A stretch of DNA of 64,000 nt. Origin: Exiguobacterium sp. KRL4 (GTDB lineage Bacteria; Bacillota; Bacilli; Exiguobacteriales; Exiguobacteriaceae). The DNA lies in assembly GCF_001870785.1 (NCBI RefSeq), contig NZ_MOLV01000027.1:17318-81317 (forward strand). Reading direction: 5' to 3'. Positions 41,335 through 49,920 of this stretch are shown in pieces (within the stretch, counting starts at the first letter, position 1; the number at the start of each line of letters is the position of its first letter). A program made the position numbers and the translations under genes. The notes beneath the pieces were generated by a model. That model made no database searches and had not been told where the DNA came from. It saw only the letters and a program-made list of their open reading frames with translations.

Positions 41335-42426
41335 CGCTGTCTTGCGTAATTTAGCGAGCTTAATCACATTCAGCACCGTGACCTTCGCGACGGCGTAAAA
41401 CGGGACGGCCAACAACATACCGAGAATTCCCGCCAGTTGCCCGGCAACGAGCAGGACGACCGTAATCGTAATCGGATGTACCTTCAAGGATTTTCCCTGA
41501 ACGAGCGGGGAGATGACATTGGCATCAAGTTGCTGGATGATCGTGATGCCGATGATGACATATAAGCCTTTGATTGGTTCATCCAAGAAGCCGATCAGGA
41601 CAGCCGGTGCAGCGCCAAGGAACGGTCCGAGGTACGGGATGATATTCGTCGCGAAGATGAACAGACCAAGCGGTAAGAAGTACGGGACATCGAGCCACCA
41701 GAGGACAAGTGTTGCGAGACTCCCGACGAATGTACAGACAATCAGTTGCGCCCGGACGTAAGAGCGGATCGTCCCGTTCATGTCTTTTAGAATCAGCAGG
41801 GCTTCCTTGCGGTAACTGATTGGGATGAACTGGACCAGCGCATTCGGTAATTTTTTTCCGTCGACCAACATGAAGACGTATAAAAAAAGGGCGATGAATA
41901 ACGTGAAAACGGTCGAGGCAATCAACTGAATCAGCCAAAGCACGGAACCGGCAATCGAGGAAAAGACGTTCCCGAGGAGTGCAGTCGCGCTTTTCATCGA
42001 ACTTTCGACCGATGAAAACTCGCTCTCGAGTGACGGAATCGACGTCCCGTATTTGGCATAAAGCGACAGGGATTGTGTGTACAGACGTTCAGCAAAACCG
42101 GGGACGGCACTGATGAAGGCAAAAAGCTGTTTCGTGATCAGCGGGAATAACGTCAAAAGAAATACGATGATGAGCGCAAGCAACAAAAGCAAGACGATAA
42201 AAATCGCCAGTTTACGCGACCGGAGACGACGTTCGAGTGAATCGACGAAACCGACGGAGAGGTAAAATAAAATTCCGGCGATGATGAACGGGGTGAAAAT
42301 CGTCGTAAACAGGACGAGTAACGGATAAAAAAGAAAGTCGACCTGTCGTGCCATATAGATGATGCCAAGTACTAGCAGGATGAACAGACCGATACGAAAG
42401 GAACGATTGGAAATCAATCCGGACAA
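41284..42426 (-). CDS. AI-2E transporter family protein
   Basis: 380 residues, seven to eight membrane helices. The family pattern is visible: FLFYPLLVLFTTIFTPFIIAG, a long periplasmic/cytoplasmic helical segment, LVQFIPISYRKEALLILKDMNG, and the terminal block PYFLPLGLFIFATNIIPYLGP plus GKSLKVHPITITVVLLVAGQ. Members export AI-2, Na+ or other solutes. The start is TTG 42426, 6 bases after GGGAGGAG; a longer frame to 42561 has no site. The last 51 bases are convergently overlapped by the DedA gene. Confidence 0.83.
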   Translation of the reverse strand: MSGLISNRSFRIGLFILLVLGIIYMARQVDFLFYPLLVLFTTIFTPFIIAGILFYLSVGFVDSLERRLRSRKLAIFIVLLLLLALIIVFLLTLFPLITKQLFAFISAVPGFAERLYTQSLSLYAKYGTSIPSLESEFSSVESSMKSATALLGNVFSSIAGSVLWLIQLIASTVFTLFIALFLYVFMLVDGKKLPNALVQFIPISYRKEALLILKDMNGTIRSYVRAQLIVCTFVGSLATLVLWWLDVPYFLPLGLFIFATNIIPYLGPFLGAAPAVLIGFLDEPIKGLYVIIGITIIQQLDANVISPLVQGKSLKVHPITITVVLLVAGQLAGILGMLLAVPFYAVAKVTVLNVIKLAKLRKTALLADKPIPNSVPEKPH

Positions 42427-42532
42427 GGCAATCTCCTCCCTCAAAAAATAAGTGGCATGTTGTATCCTTTCCCCGAAATTGCTGGAAATAGCGTGAAAAT
42501 TCTGAAAGATATGTGCCTTTTCACATTTAATT

Positions 42533-42557
42533 GTTATTTGCTTGAAAAATGGGGTAA
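42533..42557 (+). promoter_or_regulatory. Possible general-stress (SigB-like) promoter
   Basis: GTTATT (42533-42538), 13 bases, GGGTAA (42552-42557), resembling GTTTAA-N12-15-GGGTAT. It lies about 95 bases before the five-gene operon starting at 42652. Confidence 0.35.
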
Positions 42558-42651
42558 TCATAAACTAACTTGAATTTATTGTTTAGACACATGTCATGCC
42601 GTCATCGTTCAGCAAACCTGAAAGCCACTTCCGTCATGGGAGGTGAAGCGG

Positions 42652-43572
42652 TTGGCGCAAGTAAAAGATCCGGTCATCGAAGACCGTTTGTTGCAACATT
42701 CCATCTTTAGTTCTCTTTTCTTATCAGTGTTTGGCATTGCTGCCGGATTCCTTCTTTCTTCCTCCTTTGTTCTGTTTGACGGACTTTATGCATTGCTGAG
42801 TGTCGTCTTAAGTGTTTTTTCGCTTCGAGGTGGTCGGTTCATCACCGTCAAGGATGATGTCCACTTTCCGTTTGGCAAAGAATCATTGGAACCCATTCTT
42901 GTTTTCTTTCAATATCTCATCGTCTTTCTCCTACTTATTTATGCATTTGTCGCTGCTATTGACACCATTCGGTCGGGTGGTGATCCGGTCGAACTGGGGT
43001 TTGTCATCGGCTATCTGACAATCAGTGCCTTGATTGCGCTTGTCGTGTATCGCCATCTGAAGCAACTCAACCGGTCCGCGCGCTCGATTTTAGCAACAGC
43101 GGAAGTTGAACAGTGGCGACTGACGGTCATCATGGGAATCGGTGCAGTCGTCGGTTATGGAATCGCCGGGATTGCGACTTGGTTGTCTTTTGAAAACGTC
43201 GCCCGGTACGTCGATCCGGTCATGCTGATGCTGATCGTCTTGTTTCTGATTCGTTATCCGGTCAAGGAGATGGTTCAAGCGATGCGGGAAATGCTGGGGA
43301 TGTCGACGAGTGAACGGTTGATGATCGACATCAAACAGAGTGTCGCCAAAATCGTCGATGAATACGAAGTCGACGATATGTACCTCCGGATCTCGAAAAC
43401 AGGCAGTCTGATTTTCATCGAAATTGATCTGATTGTCGCCAAAAATTACCGCTACGATTCGATTTTGGAACAAGACTTGATACGTGAACAAATCGACGCG
43501 GCACTTGAGTGGTTGCCGCAAACCAAGTGGCTCACCGTCGCGTTTACAGCCAATCGTAAATGGGCGGAATGA
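42652..43572 (+). CDS. Cation diffusion facilitator family transporter
   Basis: 306 residues with six membrane helices, then a cytoplasmic domain (about 205-300). Residues typical of the family are in the second helix (LFDGLYALLSVVLSVFSLRGG) and in HFPFGKESLEPI after it; the usual second-helix HxxxD/DxxxD metal site is only partly kept (D in LFDGLY). The start is TTG 42652, 6 bases after GGGAGGTG; the GTG at 42643 overlaps that site. It leads a five-gene operon (gaps of 12-15 bases). The metal is unknown. Confidence 0.8.
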   Translation: MAQVKDPVIEDRLLQHSIFSSLFLSVFGIAAGFLLSSSFVLFDGLYALLSVVLSVFSLRGGRFITVKDDVHFPFGKESLEPILVFFQYLIVFLLLIYAFVAAIDTIRSGGDPVELGFVIGYLTISALIALVVYRHLKQLNRSARSILATAEVEQWRLTVIMGIGAVVGYGIAGIATWLSFENVARYVDPVMLMLIVLFLIRYPVKEMVQAMREMLGMSTSERLMIDIKQSVAKIVDEYEVDDMYLRISKTGSLIFIEIDLIVAKNYRYDSILEQDLIREQIDAALEWLPQTKWLTVAFTANRKWAE

Positions 43573-43587
43573 ATAGGAGGGACTCCG

Positions 43588-44718
43588 ATGTCAACGACAC
43601 GACTGATCCAAGAATTCATGGAACTGGTTCAAATCGACTCCGTATCTTATGCGGAAGGTCCGTTTCAACAGAACTTGATCAGGCGTTTTCAGACGCTTGG
43701 TCTGACCATCGACGAAGATGCGACGAAAGAAAAGACGGGACTGGGCGCTAATAACTTCGTTGCCCGGCTCGACGGAGATACGTCGATTAAACCGGTCTTT
43801 TTCTCGTCACATATGGATACGGTGTCTCCCGGTCAAGGCATTCGTCCGCTTGAACGGGACGGACGGATTGAGTCCGACCGGACGACGATCCTTGGCGCGG
43901 ACGATAAGGCGGGAATCGCCATCATGCTGGAGTTGGTCAAACGTTTAAAAGAACAGCAGATTCGGCACGGTCCGATTGAATTCATCCTGACAGCCGGAGA
44001 AGAAGTTGGGCTCCTCGGTGCAAAGGCGGTCGATATGTCGATGCTGCAGGCGAAATTTGGTTACGTCCTCGATAACGGCGGACCAGTTGGCGGTATCATC
44101 ACGACGAGCCCGTCGATGTATCGCTTGGATATCCGACTGACCGGTCGCGCTGCCCATGCCGGACTCGAGCCGGAAAAAGGGATTTCGGCGATTGAAGTCG
44201 CGGCCCAAGCGATCAGCCGGATGAAACTGGGGCGAATCGATCACGAAACGACGGCGAACATCGGTCAGGTGAAGGGTGGGACGGCGATGAATGTCGTCAT
44301 GGAACACCTCGAGCTCGTCGCGGAAGTCCGCTCGTTTGATCATCAAAAGTGTCTTGATCAGGTCGAAGCAATCGAAAAGATTTTAAACGAGGAGGTGACA
44401 CGATTCGGCGCTAAACTCCACTTTAAGGCGACAGCGCTCATCACCGGCTATCATTTCGAAGACAACCATCCGTTGCTCGCACATGCCAAACACTGTCTGG
44501 AAACCATCGGTCGTCCTGCCCGGTTTGAACGCAGTGGTGGTGGAACGGATGCCAACGTCTTTAATGAACAAGGCAAAGTCGTCGTCAATGTGTCGATCGG
44601 TTATGAAGAGATTCATACGGTCGAGGAATATATTCCAATCACCGAGTTCGAACAAGCCGTCGTTTTTGCATTGGAACTGGTCCGGCAGATGCCGTCCTTC
44701 CCAGATCCGTCAGCGTAA
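43588..44718 (+). CDS. M20-family peptidase (peptidase T-like)
   Basis: 376 residues. Zinc-binding and catalytic residues are in FSSHMDTVSPG (His, Asp), ILGADDKAGIAIML (bridging Asp), TAGEEVGLLGAK (catalytic Glu) and RSGGGTDANVFN; the lid/dimerisation domain spans about 185-290 (GRAAHAGLEPEKGISAIEVA). It should release amino acids from peptides in the cytoplasm, like YqjE and tripeptidase PepT. AGGAGGG precedes ATG 43588. It sits between a cation transporter and a YitT-family gene in one operon. Confidence 0.9.
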   Translation: MSTTRLIQEFMELVQIDSVSYAEGPFQQNLIRRFQTLGLTIDEDATKEKTGLGANNFVARLDGDTSIKPVFFSSHMDTVSPGQGIRPLERDGRIESDRTTILGADDKAGIAIMLELVKRLKEQQIRHGPIEFILTAGEEVGLLGAKAVDMSMLQAKFGYVLDNGGPVGGIITTSPSMYRLDIRLTGRAAHAGLEPEKGISAIEVAAQAISRMKLGRIDHETTANIGQVKGGTAMNVVMEHLELVAEVRSFDHQKCLDQVEAIEKILNEEVTRFGAKLHFKATALITGYHFEDNHPLLAHAKHCLETIGRPARFERSGGGTDANVFNEQGKVVVNVSIGYEEIHTVEEYIPITEFEQAVVFALELVRQMPSFPDPSA

Positions 44719-44730
44719 GGGGGCCGGGTG

Positions 44731-45567
44731 ATGAAACTGTTTCGTGAAACCGTTTTGATTATCCTGGCCATTTTTGTCCTCGCTGCCGGCATCAATCTCT
44801 TTTTAGGACCACATCATGTCGCAGCAGGCGGCGTCACCGGGATCGGGATTTTGCTCGAAGAAGTGTTGGGCATTGACCGCTCGATTGTCGTACTGGTGTT
44901 GAATGTGTTGATGCTGTTATTTGCGTTTATCTTTTTAGGCAAAGAAGTATTCTTAAAGTCCGTTCTCGGCAGTCTGATGCTGCCTCTTGCACTAGGGATT
45001 ATCCCGGAAACGATGATTGTGTCGGACCGGTTCTTTTCCGTCGCCTTTGGCAGTGTCCTGTTTGCGATCGGGGTCGCTACGCTTTATTGGTTCGGAGCGT
45101 CAAGCGGCGGGACGACGATTCCACCGTTGATTTTCCACAAATACTTTAAGTTGAATACGTCCGTCGGCTATTTTTTGACCGATGCGACGATTGTCGTCTT
45201 TAACATCTTCGTCTTTGGTCTGGAAGAATTTTTGTTTGCTGTCGCTTCGATCGTCATCACGACCTTTGTCATGGGCTATATCGAAATCGGGCTGGAACGG
45301 AAAAAAGCGATCTTCGTCACGAGTGAGTTGCATACGGACGAAATCCGCAATTACCTGTTGACGTCGCTCGACCGGGGGATGACGGTTTTTCGCGTTGAAG
45401 GCGGCTACTCGGGCGAACAGAAAAAAATGCTGATGGTCGTCATGAAACGTTCCGAATATGCCGCTGTCATCCGGGCGATTCATCAAATTGACAGCGGGTC
45501 CTTCATCATCGTCTACAATGTCGCCGACGTTCATGGTCTCGGGTTTAACTACCAACCGGTCGTCTAA
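44731..45567 (+). CDS. YitT-family membrane protein (DUF161/DUF2179)
   Basis: 278 residues. Five to six N-terminal helices with the YitT motifs NLFLGPHHVAAGGVTGIGILL and FGASSGGTTIPPLIFHKYF are followed by a cytoplasmic DUF2179 domain (about 195-275: GMTVFRVEGGYSGEQKKMLMVV). The function of the family is unknown; a transport role is assumed. ATG 44731 follows AAGGGGG; the adjacent GTG at 44728 is possible. Confidence 0.87.
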   Translation: MKLFRETVLIILAIFVLAAGINLFLGPHHVAAGGVTGIGILLEEVLGIDRSIVVLVLNVLMLLFAFIFLGKEVFLKSVLGSLMLPLALGIIPETMIVSDRFFSVAFGSVLFAIGVATLYWFGASSGGTTIPPLIFHKYFKLNTSVGYFLTDATIVVFNIFVFGLEEFLFAVASIVITTFVMGYIEIGLERKKAIFVTSELHTDEIRNYLLTSLDRGMTVFRVEGGYSGEQKKMLMVVMKRSEYAAVIRAIHQIDSGSFIIVYNVADVHGLGFNYQPVV

Positions 45568-45582
45568 AAGGGAGGAACACGT

Positions 45583-46752
45583 ATGCAACCGATTATTGCC
45601 TTCACGATCATCATGCTCATCTGGACGGTCAGCGATTATATTTCGAAAAAAACAAAGGCCTTATTATCTTCCTTATTTGTTGCCTCAATCATCTTTTTGA
45701 TCGGATTCAAGACCAACCTGTTCCCGGAAGATCTCTTACCGACGTCCTCATTGCTGCCACTCGGTCAAACCGTCGTCGGGATGATCATCGTCCATCTCGG
45801 GACACTCATCAGTCTCGATGAATTCAAACGGCAATGGAAAACCTTTTTGATTGGGGTGTCAGCCGTACTGGGGATTAGTGTCTTGCTTTTTACGGTGGGT
45901 CGCCTGTTCCTTGATACGAATTATGTTCTCAGCGCAATCGCTGCCGTCAGCGGCGGGACGATTTCCGTCATCATCGTCCAGGAACAGGCATTGAATGCCG
46001 GATTGATCTCAGTCGCCGTCTTTCCGGTCTTGATCGCCGCCTTACAAGGGCTGATTGGTTTTCCGCTGACGTCCGTCATCTTACGGAAGGAAGCGTTACG
46101 GATCCGGGACGGGGTCCGGGATGGCAGCATCACGAAAAAAGCCGCACTCGATCCGGCAGAAACGTCCGAGAAAAAGACGATTTTACCGGAACCGTTCCAA
46201 ACGACAGCCGGGACGTTGTTTGTCGTCGGTGTCGTCGTCATCGTTTCGTCGTTCCTCAGTGGACTGACGAACGGCTGGCTGAATACGTTCGTCATCGCCT
46301 TATTGCTCGGGATTGCGTTACGGGCGACGGGCGTTCTCAAGCCAAACGTCTTAAATGGAATCGATGCGTATGGTTTGATGATGCTTGCGATTCTATTGAT
46401 CATCTTCGGACCGCTCGCGACCACTTCATTTGCGGATCTCGTCGAACTGTTTGTCCCATTGTTGATCGCCTTCATCCTTGGTGTGTTAGGGATCGTGTTG
46501 TTTGCGATGCTTGCCGGGAAGTTACTCGGATATTCCTATTCGATGGCGATTGCAATCGGTTTGACGTCACTATATGGTTTTCCAGGTACATTGATTCTCA
46601 GTCAGGAAGCGGCTAAAAATATCGGGGAGACGGAAGACGAGGTCCAAATCATCGAAGACGAAATCTTACCGAAAATGGTCGTTGCCGGATTTTCGACCGT
46701 CACGATCACATCCGTCTTTATCACCGGTATTTTAGCATCATTCATCTACTAA
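45583..46752 (+). CDS. Membrane transporter, GltS/YhfA-like
   Basis: 389 residues with about ten to eleven helices arranged as two inverted halves around a hydrophilic loop (RKEALRIRDGVRDGSITKK). AAVSGGTISVIIVQEQALNAG and IGLTSLYGFPGTLILSQEAAKN resemble re-entrant substrate loops of glutamate:Na+ and related symporters; the overall match in memory is Bacillus YhfA. Being encoded next to an M20 peptidase suggests it moves a peptide or amino acid, which is inference. GGGAGGAAC precedes ATG 45583. Confidence 0.7.
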   Translation: MQPIIAFTIIMLIWTVSDYISKKTKALLSSLFVASIIFLIGFKTNLFPEDLLPTSSLLPLGQTVVGMIIVHLGTLISLDEFKRQWKTFLIGVSAVLGISVLLFTVGRLFLDTNYVLSAIAAVSGGTISVIIVQEQALNAGLISVAVFPVLIAALQGLIGFPLTSVILRKEALRIRDGVRDGSITKKAALDPAETSEKKTILPEPFQTTAGTLFVVGVVVIVSSFLSGLTNGWLNTFVIALLLGIALRATGVLKPNVLNGIDAYGLMMLAILLIIFGPLATTSFADLVELFVPLLIAFILGVLGIVLFAMLAGKLLGYSYSMAIAIGLTSLYGFPGTLILSQEAAKNIGETEDEVQIIEDEILPKMVVAGFSTVTITSVFITGILASFIY

Positions 46753-46767
46753 CAGGAGGTTATTCAA

Positions 46768-47520
46768 ATGGGTCTAGGAGAAGATATCAAACGCTTAAAG
46801 GGATTTGACGGATCGACACACGTGCTGTCGGTCTATCTCAGTACGGCACCGGATAAACGGAACCAGTGGGAGACGATCCTGCGGAATGAGAAAAAACGTT
46901 TGTTGACGGAACAGGAGGATAAAAAAGCCGTCGAAGCCGTCTTTTTGAAACTCGAACAGGCAATCAATAATCAGCGGACGAGTTTACTGCGCAGCATCGT
47001 TGCTTTTGTTTCAAGCGATGATTCATTGCATGAAGTCTATTTTCTGCAACTCGATGTGACGGATGAAATCACTTATCATCCAAAACCAAATCTCAATCAG
47101 CTTGAAGTCCTCGATCAACAGTTCCCACGGACGGGTATCGTGTTGACGAACCTTGATTCGGCGACCGTCCTTGACGTCCGGTTAGGTGAGGTCGATGCGA
47201 CCCATGACTACGAGCTGGATCTCGATACCGGACAATGGCGACGTTATCAAGGACGAAGCAGCCGGAGTGGAGCTTCAAGCAGCAGTCAAACCGACGATTT
47301 CCGGGACCGGGTCGAAAAACAGGCGGAACGGTTTTACCGGGAACTGTCGGGTGAGGTCGAAAAACTGAACCGGTCGCTCGGTTGGGAGCAGATTATCGTC
47401 ATCGGTGAACGGTCACAGGCAAACTTCCTTGAACAGGCGTTAACGACGAAACCAAAGGAAGTCATTCATAAAAATTTGTCACAATCGAGTCAACAACAGA
47501 TTCTGAAGCAGGTTTTTTAA
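46768..47520 (+). CDS. VLRF1-type release-factor-fold protein (baeRF family 10)
   Basis: 250 residues, soluble. HVLSVYLSTAPDKRNQWETILRN at the N-terminus, FPRTGIVLTNLDSATVLDVRLGEV in the middle and QIIVIGERSQANFLEQAL near the end are the eRF1/Vms1-like (bacterial VLRF1, baeRF family 10) pattern of RNase-H-like strands. Relatives cleave peptidyl-tRNA on stalled ribosomes, and a Gln or Asn replaces the GGQ; which residue does so here I cannot tell. A Ser-rich linker (GRSSRSGASSSSQ) interrupts the middle. It is the last gene of the cation transporter-peptidase operon. Confidence 0.75.
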   Translation: MGLGEDIKRLKGFDGSTHVLSVYLSTAPDKRNQWETILRNEKKRLLTEQEDKKAVEAVFLKLEQAINNQRTSLLRSIVAFVSSDDSLHEVYFLQLDVTDEITYHPKPNLNQLEVLDQQFPRTGIVLTNLDSATVLDVRLGEVDATHDYELDLDTGQWRRYQGRSSRSGASSSSQTDDFRDRVEKQAERFYRELSGEVEKLNRSLGWEQIIVIGERSQANFLEQALTTKPKEVIHKNLSQSSQQQILKQVF

Positions 47521-47526
47521 CGGTCG

Positions 47527-47551
47527 ACGTCTAAAGTATAGCTTTAGACGT
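47527..47551 (+). promoter_or_regulatory. Perfect 10-bp stem-loop before a GNAT gene
   Basis: ACGTCTAAAG (47527-47536), loop TATAG, CTTTAGACGT (47542-47551). No T-run follows. It lies between the VLRF1 stop and the ribosome-binding site of the GNAT gene and could be a weak terminator, processing site or operator. Confidence 0.45.
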
Positions 47552-47571
47552 TACATAAGGAGTGAAGACAG

Positions 47572-48159
47572 ATGTTCATGCACCACATCACGGATCAATT
47601 GAGTTTGAAGTTGATTGAGCGCCAGGATTCAGAGGCACTGTATGCGCTGGTCGACGCCAATCGGGAACATTTGCGGGAGTGGCTCGGCTGGGTCGACGGG
47701 GCGACCGGACCGGACGTCTACCGAAACGAAATCATTCCGGCCTGGTTAACAGATTATGCGAACGGAAACGGGTTTGCCTGCGGGATTTATTATGATGGCG
47801 AACTCGTCGGGACGGTTGCCTTACATGAAATCAATCAGGCGTTACGCCAAACCTCGATCGGGTATTACCTGACCGGGAAAGGGCGCGGAAAAGGATTGAT
47901 GACGACCATCGTCGCTTTCATCACCAACTATTGTTTTACGACGCTCGACTTGAACCGGGTCGTCATCGAATGCGCGGTTGATAACATACGGAGCCGAAAG
48001 ATTCCGGAACGCCTCGGGTATCAGCAGGAAGGAATCCTTAGGGATGCGGAGAAGTTGTACGGCACGTATCATGATATTGCGGTTTACGCCATGCTCGCAC
48101 GGGATTGGTCATATGCCGCAATCAGGTCTGATCGGCAAGCGAGCCACCGCTCGAACTGA
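47572..48159 (+). CDS. GNAT family N-acetyltransferase (YdaF/RimL-like)
   Basis: 195 residues. SLKLIERQDSEALYALVDANREHLREWLGWVDG is the RimJ/RimL opening, and the acetyl-CoA loop is YYLTGKGRGKGLMTT, followed by DLNRVVIECAVDNIRSRKIPERLGYQQEG and LRDAEKLYGTYHDIAVYAML, all seen in ribosomal-protein-serine acetyltransferase-like proteins. The acceptor is not known. AAGGAGTG precedes ATG 47572. The next GNAT starts 19 bases downstream. Confidence 0.85.
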   Translation: MFMHHITDQLSLKLIERQDSEALYALVDANREHLREWLGWVDGATGPDVYRNEIIPAWLTDYANGNGFACGIYYDGELVGTVALHEINQALRQTSIGYYLTGKGRGKGLMTTIVAFITNYCFTTLDLNRVVIECAVDNIRSRKIPERLGYQQEGILRDAEKLYGTYHDIAVYAMLARDWSYAAIRSDRQASHRSN

Positions 48160-48178
48160 CATGAAAGGGAGAGGGACG

Positions 48179-48652
48179 ATGGTTAAATTTGAAAAAATGT
48201 CGGAAACGGCGTACGAAGCGTATCTACCGGAAGCGATCAAGGAGTATGCACAGGAGAAGGTCAAGGCCGGGACATGGGCAGAGGTCGAAGCGGTCGATCG
48301 TTCGGCGGCGGAGTACGCCCAATTGTTACCGGACGGGATTCAAACGAAACAGCATTATCTGTTTTCGATTTTGGACGATGCAGAACAGTCACCAGTCGGG
48401 ATGATCTGGTTTCAATTAAGTGAATCGACGCACGGACGGACGGCTTTTATTTTTGATTTCCGGATTGAAGACGCCTTTCAGGGGAGAGGATACGGGCGGC
48501 AGGCGATGGAGATGCTCGAACAGGTCGCAAGACGGATGAACATCAAAAAAATCAAATTGCACGTCTTTTCCCATAACACCCGAGCGATTCATCTGTATGA
48601 AACGACGGGATTCATCACGACGGATTTACATATGACCAAAACGTTGAATTGA
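48179..48652 (+). CDS. GNAT family N-acetyltransferase
   Basis: 157 residues with a short extra N-terminal helix (YEAYLPEAIKEYAQEKVKAGTW). The acetyl-CoA loop RIEDAFQGRGYGRQAMEML and the motif-B helix VFSHNTRAIHLYETTGF are clear. It resembles YjjM/YobR-type acetyltransferases of unknown acceptor. ATG 48179 follows GGGAGAGGG. It is in tandem with another GNAT and ends at a terminator. Confidence 0.83.
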   Translation: MVKFEKMSETAYEAYLPEAIKEYAQEKVKAGTWAEVEAVDRSAAEYAQLLPDGIQTKQHYLFSILDDAEQSPVGMIWFQLSESTHGRTAFIFDFRIEDAFQGRGYGRQAMEMLEQVARRMNIKKIKLHVFSHNTRAIHLYETTGFITTDLHMTKTLN

Positions 48653-48659
48653 CACACAA

Positions 48660-48700
48660 ATACCTCTGCTGTCCATTTCCCGGACCAACAGAGGTGTTTT
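48660..48700. terminator. Bidirectional terminator
   Basis: ACCTCTG.TGTCC pairs with GGAC..ACAGAGGT and is followed by TTTT; between convergent genes ending at 48652 and 48708. Confidence 0.75.
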
Positions 48701-48707
48701 ACTATCT

Positions 48708-49760
48708 TCAGCGCCAGGTCTGAAGGGTATTCGCGAACTGGATATCGGTCTCGATTTCGCCGTGGACGTGCGTTGACGTAAAGTCGTTTCCAGCCAGCCA
48801 GTCCTTAAAGTCAAACTCGACCGGTTGCTGGTCGCCACCTAAAGCAAACCAAACTTTCATGTCCGACGGGAAATAGGCTGACGTGTGAATCGTCCCTGCC
48901 CAGTGGCTGTAGAGATCGGAAAAGACACCTTTATCGGAATCGTTTAACAGACGGAACGCTGATTCCGCGTCTTGAATCAAATGTTGGTGCGTCTTCAGCT
49001 CCATCATCCGCCGTTTCGAGTCGTTGAGGTGGAACCGGTTTTCGTGTTGCAACAAATCAAAATGATTCGTACAGAGATTCGTCTCCCGGACTTCGATGTC
49101 CCGTGCCGTCGCCTCGATGACGAACGACCGGTTCGAGCGGTCATGGACGACGTAACTGAACGATCCCCGGTGCGGCATCTCCTTGACAAGCGAGATGGCA
49201 TCATCGACGGACGTACACATCTCGAGGATGATCCGTCCGATCATGAAGCTGACGAAGCCATCGCCCGGCCGGCGGCGGTTAATGAAATTGTAGCCCATCG
49301 CAAGACCATGTTCGTTCATCCCGTCCATTCGTCCGGTGACGCGGGACGCCGGTCCGATGATGGCAGAACCGCCGTCGGTCGGTTGGAAGACGGAAAAGCG
49401 TCCATCGTATGTCATCGGATGATAATCGTAGTTGCGGACGAGGAAATTATCGCCGGTCATGATCGAACAGCCACTTTTTGGTCCTTCGACCCGGTAATGA
49501 CCAAAGTGGAGCAATGTATCGGCGAGTGATAATTCCAGTTCATCCTGTAAGCCGAGTAACTCGTCCCAGATGTGGGGAGCGTATCGAAGAAACATCTCTT
49601 TCGTTTCTGCAGGATCGACTTGAAAACGCGGGACACGGATCTTCCAGTTGTCTTCGCGGTTATGAAGCAGTTCATTCCGTTTGACGTAACGGCCCTGTTC
49701 GCGACCAAACTCGTAATGCGTCCCGCGGAACTGCGTGATTTCGTTTGAGACAGACTGCAC
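48708..49760 (-). CDS. C45-family acyltransferase/amidase (Ntn-hydrolase fold)
   Basis: 350 residues from GTG 49760, which follows AAAGGAGTG. Family features: ITQFRGTHYEFGREQGRYVK at the N-terminus, then GPKSGCSIMTGDNFLVRNYDYHP, where Cys would be the nucleophile exposed after self-cleavage as in isopenicillin N acyltransferase (AAT) and choloylglycine hydrolases, then GMNEHGLAMGYNFINRR. Ntn-type members hydrolyse or transfer acyl groups of amides; the substrate here is unknown. A longer frame to 49862 lacks a site. It is monocistronic and divergent from a chemoreceptor gene. Confidence 0.8.
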   Translation of the reverse strand: MQSVSNEITQFRGTHYEFGREQGRYVKRNELLHNREDNWKIRVPRFQVDPAETKEMFLRYAPHIWDELLGLQDELELSLADTLLHFGHYRVEGPKSGCSIMTGDNFLVRNYDYHPMTYDGRFSVFQPTDGGSAIIGPASRVTGRMDGMNEHGLAMGYNFINRRRPGDGFVSFMIGRIILEMCTSVDDAISLVKEMPHRGSFSYVVHDRSNRSFVIEATARDIEVRETNLCTNHFDLLQHENRFHLNDSKRRMMELKTHQHLIQDAESAFRLLNDSDKGVFSDLYSHWAGTIHTSAYFPSDMKVWFALGGDQQPVEFDFKDWLAGNDFTSTHVHGEIETDIQFANTLQTWR

Positions 49761-49872
49761 AGCGTTCACTCCTTTTGTTTCTGTATGATTCTGATTATAT
49801 CGAATCCGGTACTCACTGTCGTAACCGAGGGCTTGGAACAACACATTGCTCACACCAATCATGAAAAAACAC

Positions 49873-49899
49873 TGAATAATTTGAACAAGTTACCGATAA
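49873..49899 (+). promoter_or_regulatory. Motility sigma (SigD-like) promoter of the chemoreceptor gene
   Basis: TGAA (49873-49876), 15 bases, ACCGATAA (49892-49899). The -10 is identical to that before the GGDEF gene at 10265. The predicted +1 lies just before TGGAGGG, giving a leader of about 16 bases. Confidence 0.55.
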
Positions 49900-49920
49900 A
49901 GGAGGTGGAGGGATGAGAAC

